Shown here piece by piece: positions 30,184 through 31,263 of a stretch of DNA of 31,263 nucleotides (within the stretch, counting starts at the first letter, position 1; every line of letters begins with the position of its first letter). Under the pieces are notes generated by a model. That model was not told the DNA's origin. It worked only from the letters and a program-made list of their open reading frames with translations, and did no database searches. This DNA comes from DATLFA01 sp039934635 (GTDB lineage Bacteria > Actinomycetota > Acidimicrobiia > Acidimicrobiales > WLNW01): contig JBDTLT010000043.1 of assembly GCA_039934635.1 (NCBI GenBank), positions 1-31,263 of the forward strand. The letters run 5' to 3'. A program made the position numbers and the translations under genes.

Positions 30184-30963
30184 TCACACCCGATTGAACC
30201 CGGCGATGAAGTGCCCGGCCACCTGCCCGCCGTCGACAGGGATATCGGCACCGGTCACGAAGCGGCTCTGGTCGCCGGCGAGAAACACGATCACGTCCGC
30301 GATCTCATCGAGCTGGGCGCCCCGCGGGATGGCCCGGTCGGCGTGGTAGGCCGCGGTCTCGTCGCCCATGGCACCGAGCTGCTCGGCCCACGGCGCGAAC
30401 ATCTGCGCGTTGCCGCCGGCAGGACAGACGGCGTTGACGCGAATGCCGTCGCGACCGAGCTCGAGTGCTGCCGACTTGGTCAGCCCGCGCAGCCCCCACT
30501 TGCTGGCGGTATACGCGGACAGGCCGTTCAACGCGACGAGCGCATCGACCGATGCGACATTGACGATGGATCCTCCACCCGCCTGCTTCATCGGACCGAT
30601 GACCGCGCGGATACCGGCGAACGCACCGACTGTGTTGATGTCGAGCAAGCGGCGAAAGTCGGCGAGCGATGTGTGTTCGATCGAGCCGATGTGCAACACC
30701 GCGGCGTTGTTCACGAGGATGTCGACGCGACCATGACGCGCCAGCACGGCCGTCACCAGTGTCTGCCACGACGCTTCGTCGGTGATGTCGAGTCGGTGGA
30801 ACATCGCGTGCTCTCCGAGCTCGGCGGCAACCGCTCGTCCTTCGTCTTCGAGTAGATCGGCGATCACCACCCGCGCGCCGTTGTCCACGAATCGACGTGC
30901 AGTCATCGCTCCGGTGCCGCGTGCCGCGCCGGTGACGATGGCGACCTTTCCCTCGAGAAGCAC
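30184..30963 (-). CDS. Short-chain dehydrogenase/reductase (SDR)
   Basis: A 259-residue classical SDR. GTG 30963 has AAGGGGAG 6-8 nt upstream. It shows the cofactor motif TGAARGTG (12-19), Asp in VVIADL after strand 2 (suggesting NAD preference), DITDEAS, the NNAAV motif, SIVNVASVDA with catalytic Ser, SAYTASKWG with catalytic Tyr and Lys, and the C-terminal FVTGADIPVDGGQVAGH. The usual PGxxxT turn is PAGGNAQMF here. Members reduce or oxidise hydroxyl groups, including hydroxysteroids and beta-hydroxyacyl compounds. It is on the same strand as amidohydrolase copy 5 but separated by the operator, so it may be transcribed through or independently. Confidence 0.94.
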   Translation of the reverse strand: MLLEGKVAIVTGAARGTGAMTARRFVDNGARVVIADLLEDEGRAVAAELGEHAMFHRLDITDEASWQTLVTAVLARHGRVDILVNNAAVLHIGSIEHTSLADFRRLLDINTVGAFAGIRAVIGPMKQAGGGSIVNVASVDALVALNGLSAYTASKWGLRGLTKSAALELGRDGIRVNAVCPAGGNAQMFAPWAEQLGAMGDETAAYHADRAIPRGAQLDEIADVIVFLAGDQSRFVTGADIPVDGGQVAGHFIAGFNRV

Positions 30964-30990
30964 TGTTTCTCCCCTTCGCCCGATCGCGGC

Positions 30991-31057
30991 ACGCTAGTCC
31001 CGCGCCATCGATGTGACTCACTTTCCGCTCTGCCGGGTGCCGCTCGGGCACTAGCCT
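30991..31057. promoter_or_regulatory. Candidate divergent promoters between SDR and the last gene
   Basis: TAGCGT on the minus strand (30996 to 30991) and TAGCCT on the plus strand (31052-31057) face outward in the 119-bp gap. Both leave about 25 nt of leader carrying ribosome sites (AAGGGGAG before 30963 and AGGGGG at 31071-31076 before 31083). -35 boxes are not obvious. Confidence 0.4.
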
Positions 31058-31082
31058 CCGCGAGATCACAAGGGGGCGGCGA

Positions 31083-31263
31083 ATGCCAGCGCGCGAGTTG
31101 TTTCTGCACGAGTTCATCGACATCATCGGTCAAGGCCAGTGGGCCTACATGGAACACGCCAAAGCACAGGCGGGCCACGAGAAAGTCGACTTCGAACTTC
31201 TCGGTACGTGGTACACGATGGGCATCACCGGTCGGTGGCCGCAGGTGATCAACATCTGGGAGA
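31083..31263 (+). CDS. Small conserved protein, NIPSNAP/EthD-like, 3' truncated
   Basis: ATG 31083 with AGGGGG 6 nt upstream opens a frame that runs off the window after 60 codons. The visible part reads ARELFLHEFIDIIGQGQWAY, then LLGTWYTMGITGRWPQVINIWE. A strand-helix-strand layout and the GRWPQVINIWE segment remind me of dimeric alpha/beta-barrel (NIPSNAP/EthD-like) proteins, which are often found in catabolic clusters of actinobacteria. This is pattern recall, not a proven match. It diverges from the SDR gene. Confidence 0.6.
   Translation, partial: MPARELFLHEFIDIIGQGQWAYMEHAKAQAGHEKVDFELLGTWYTMGITGRWPQVINIWE

Noticed and set aside
1..31263. CRISPR arrays, tRNA/rRNA genes, transposases, phage genes
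   Set aside because: No repeated spacer pattern, RNA gene signature or recombinase/transposase motif was recognised on either strand.

Overview
The window is high-GC, densely packed DNA with GTG/ATG starts, G-rich ribosome binding sites, many 4-bp ATGA/GTGA gene overlaps and several TANNNT -10 hexamers placed 6-7 nt before start codons (leaderless genes). Together with a giant AfsR/BTAD-type regulator, F420/FMN-type small oxidoreductase and repeated amidohydrolase-2 genes, this points to an actinobacterial chromosome, most likely an Acidimicrobiia relative; that placement is inference. No RNA gene, CRISPR, insertion sequence or phage gene was seen.

Layout. 1-2217 (+): a translationally coupled acyl-CoA module of crotonase (5' cut by the window edge), stand-alone Zn-ribbon/OB-fold DUF35 protein and thiolase-fold protein of the Ltp2 (SCP2-thiolase-like aldolase) type. 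2252-6592 (-): a convergent four-gene operon, amidohydrolase-2 / HpcH-HpaI (CitE-like) lyase / amidohydrolase-2 / class II aldolase-adducin protein. 6726-8366 (+): N-acyl-D-amino-acid deacylase-like metal hydrolase, divergent from that operon. 8376-8453: two hairpins in the convergent gap. 8484-9306 (-): short TPR protein and FxLYD-like lipoprotein. 9390-12548 (+): AfsR-like regulator (wHTH-BTAD-NB-ARC-TPR), apparently leaderless. 12712-16012 (+): ABC ATPase and duplicated FtsX/MacB-type permease, closed by a strong hairpin. 16155-17390 (+): FAD monooxygenase. 17326-19575 (-): xanthine dehydrogenase-family molybdopterin subunit with Gln at the catalytic Glu position. 19613-22254 (+): amidohydrolase-2 plus GMC oxidoreductase. 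22251-24709 (-): second deacylase plus ankyrin lipoprotein. 24840-26096 (+): amidohydrolase-2. 26109-26486 (-) and 26550-28817 (+): PPOX-like protein and second molybdopterin subunit, diverging from a perfect 48-bp palindrome. 28833-30080 (-): fifth amidohydrolase-2 behind a TetR-type operator. 30184-30963 (-): SDR. 31083-end (+): partial small conserved protein.

Functionally the window looks like a catabolic island: five amidohydrolase-2 proteins, two deacylase-type amidohydrolases, two molybdenum hydroxylase large subunits, a GMC oxidase, a flavin monooxygenase, an SDR and two carbon-carbon lyases, with a CoA-thioester module beside them. Substrates cannot be read from sequence. The most notable signals are the 48-bp palindrome, the Gln-for-Glu substitution in one molybdenum hydroxylase, two molybdenum large subunits with no Fe-S or FAD partner genes nearby, a crotonase and an aldolase each lacking one classical acid residue, and a set of divergent leaderless promoters.
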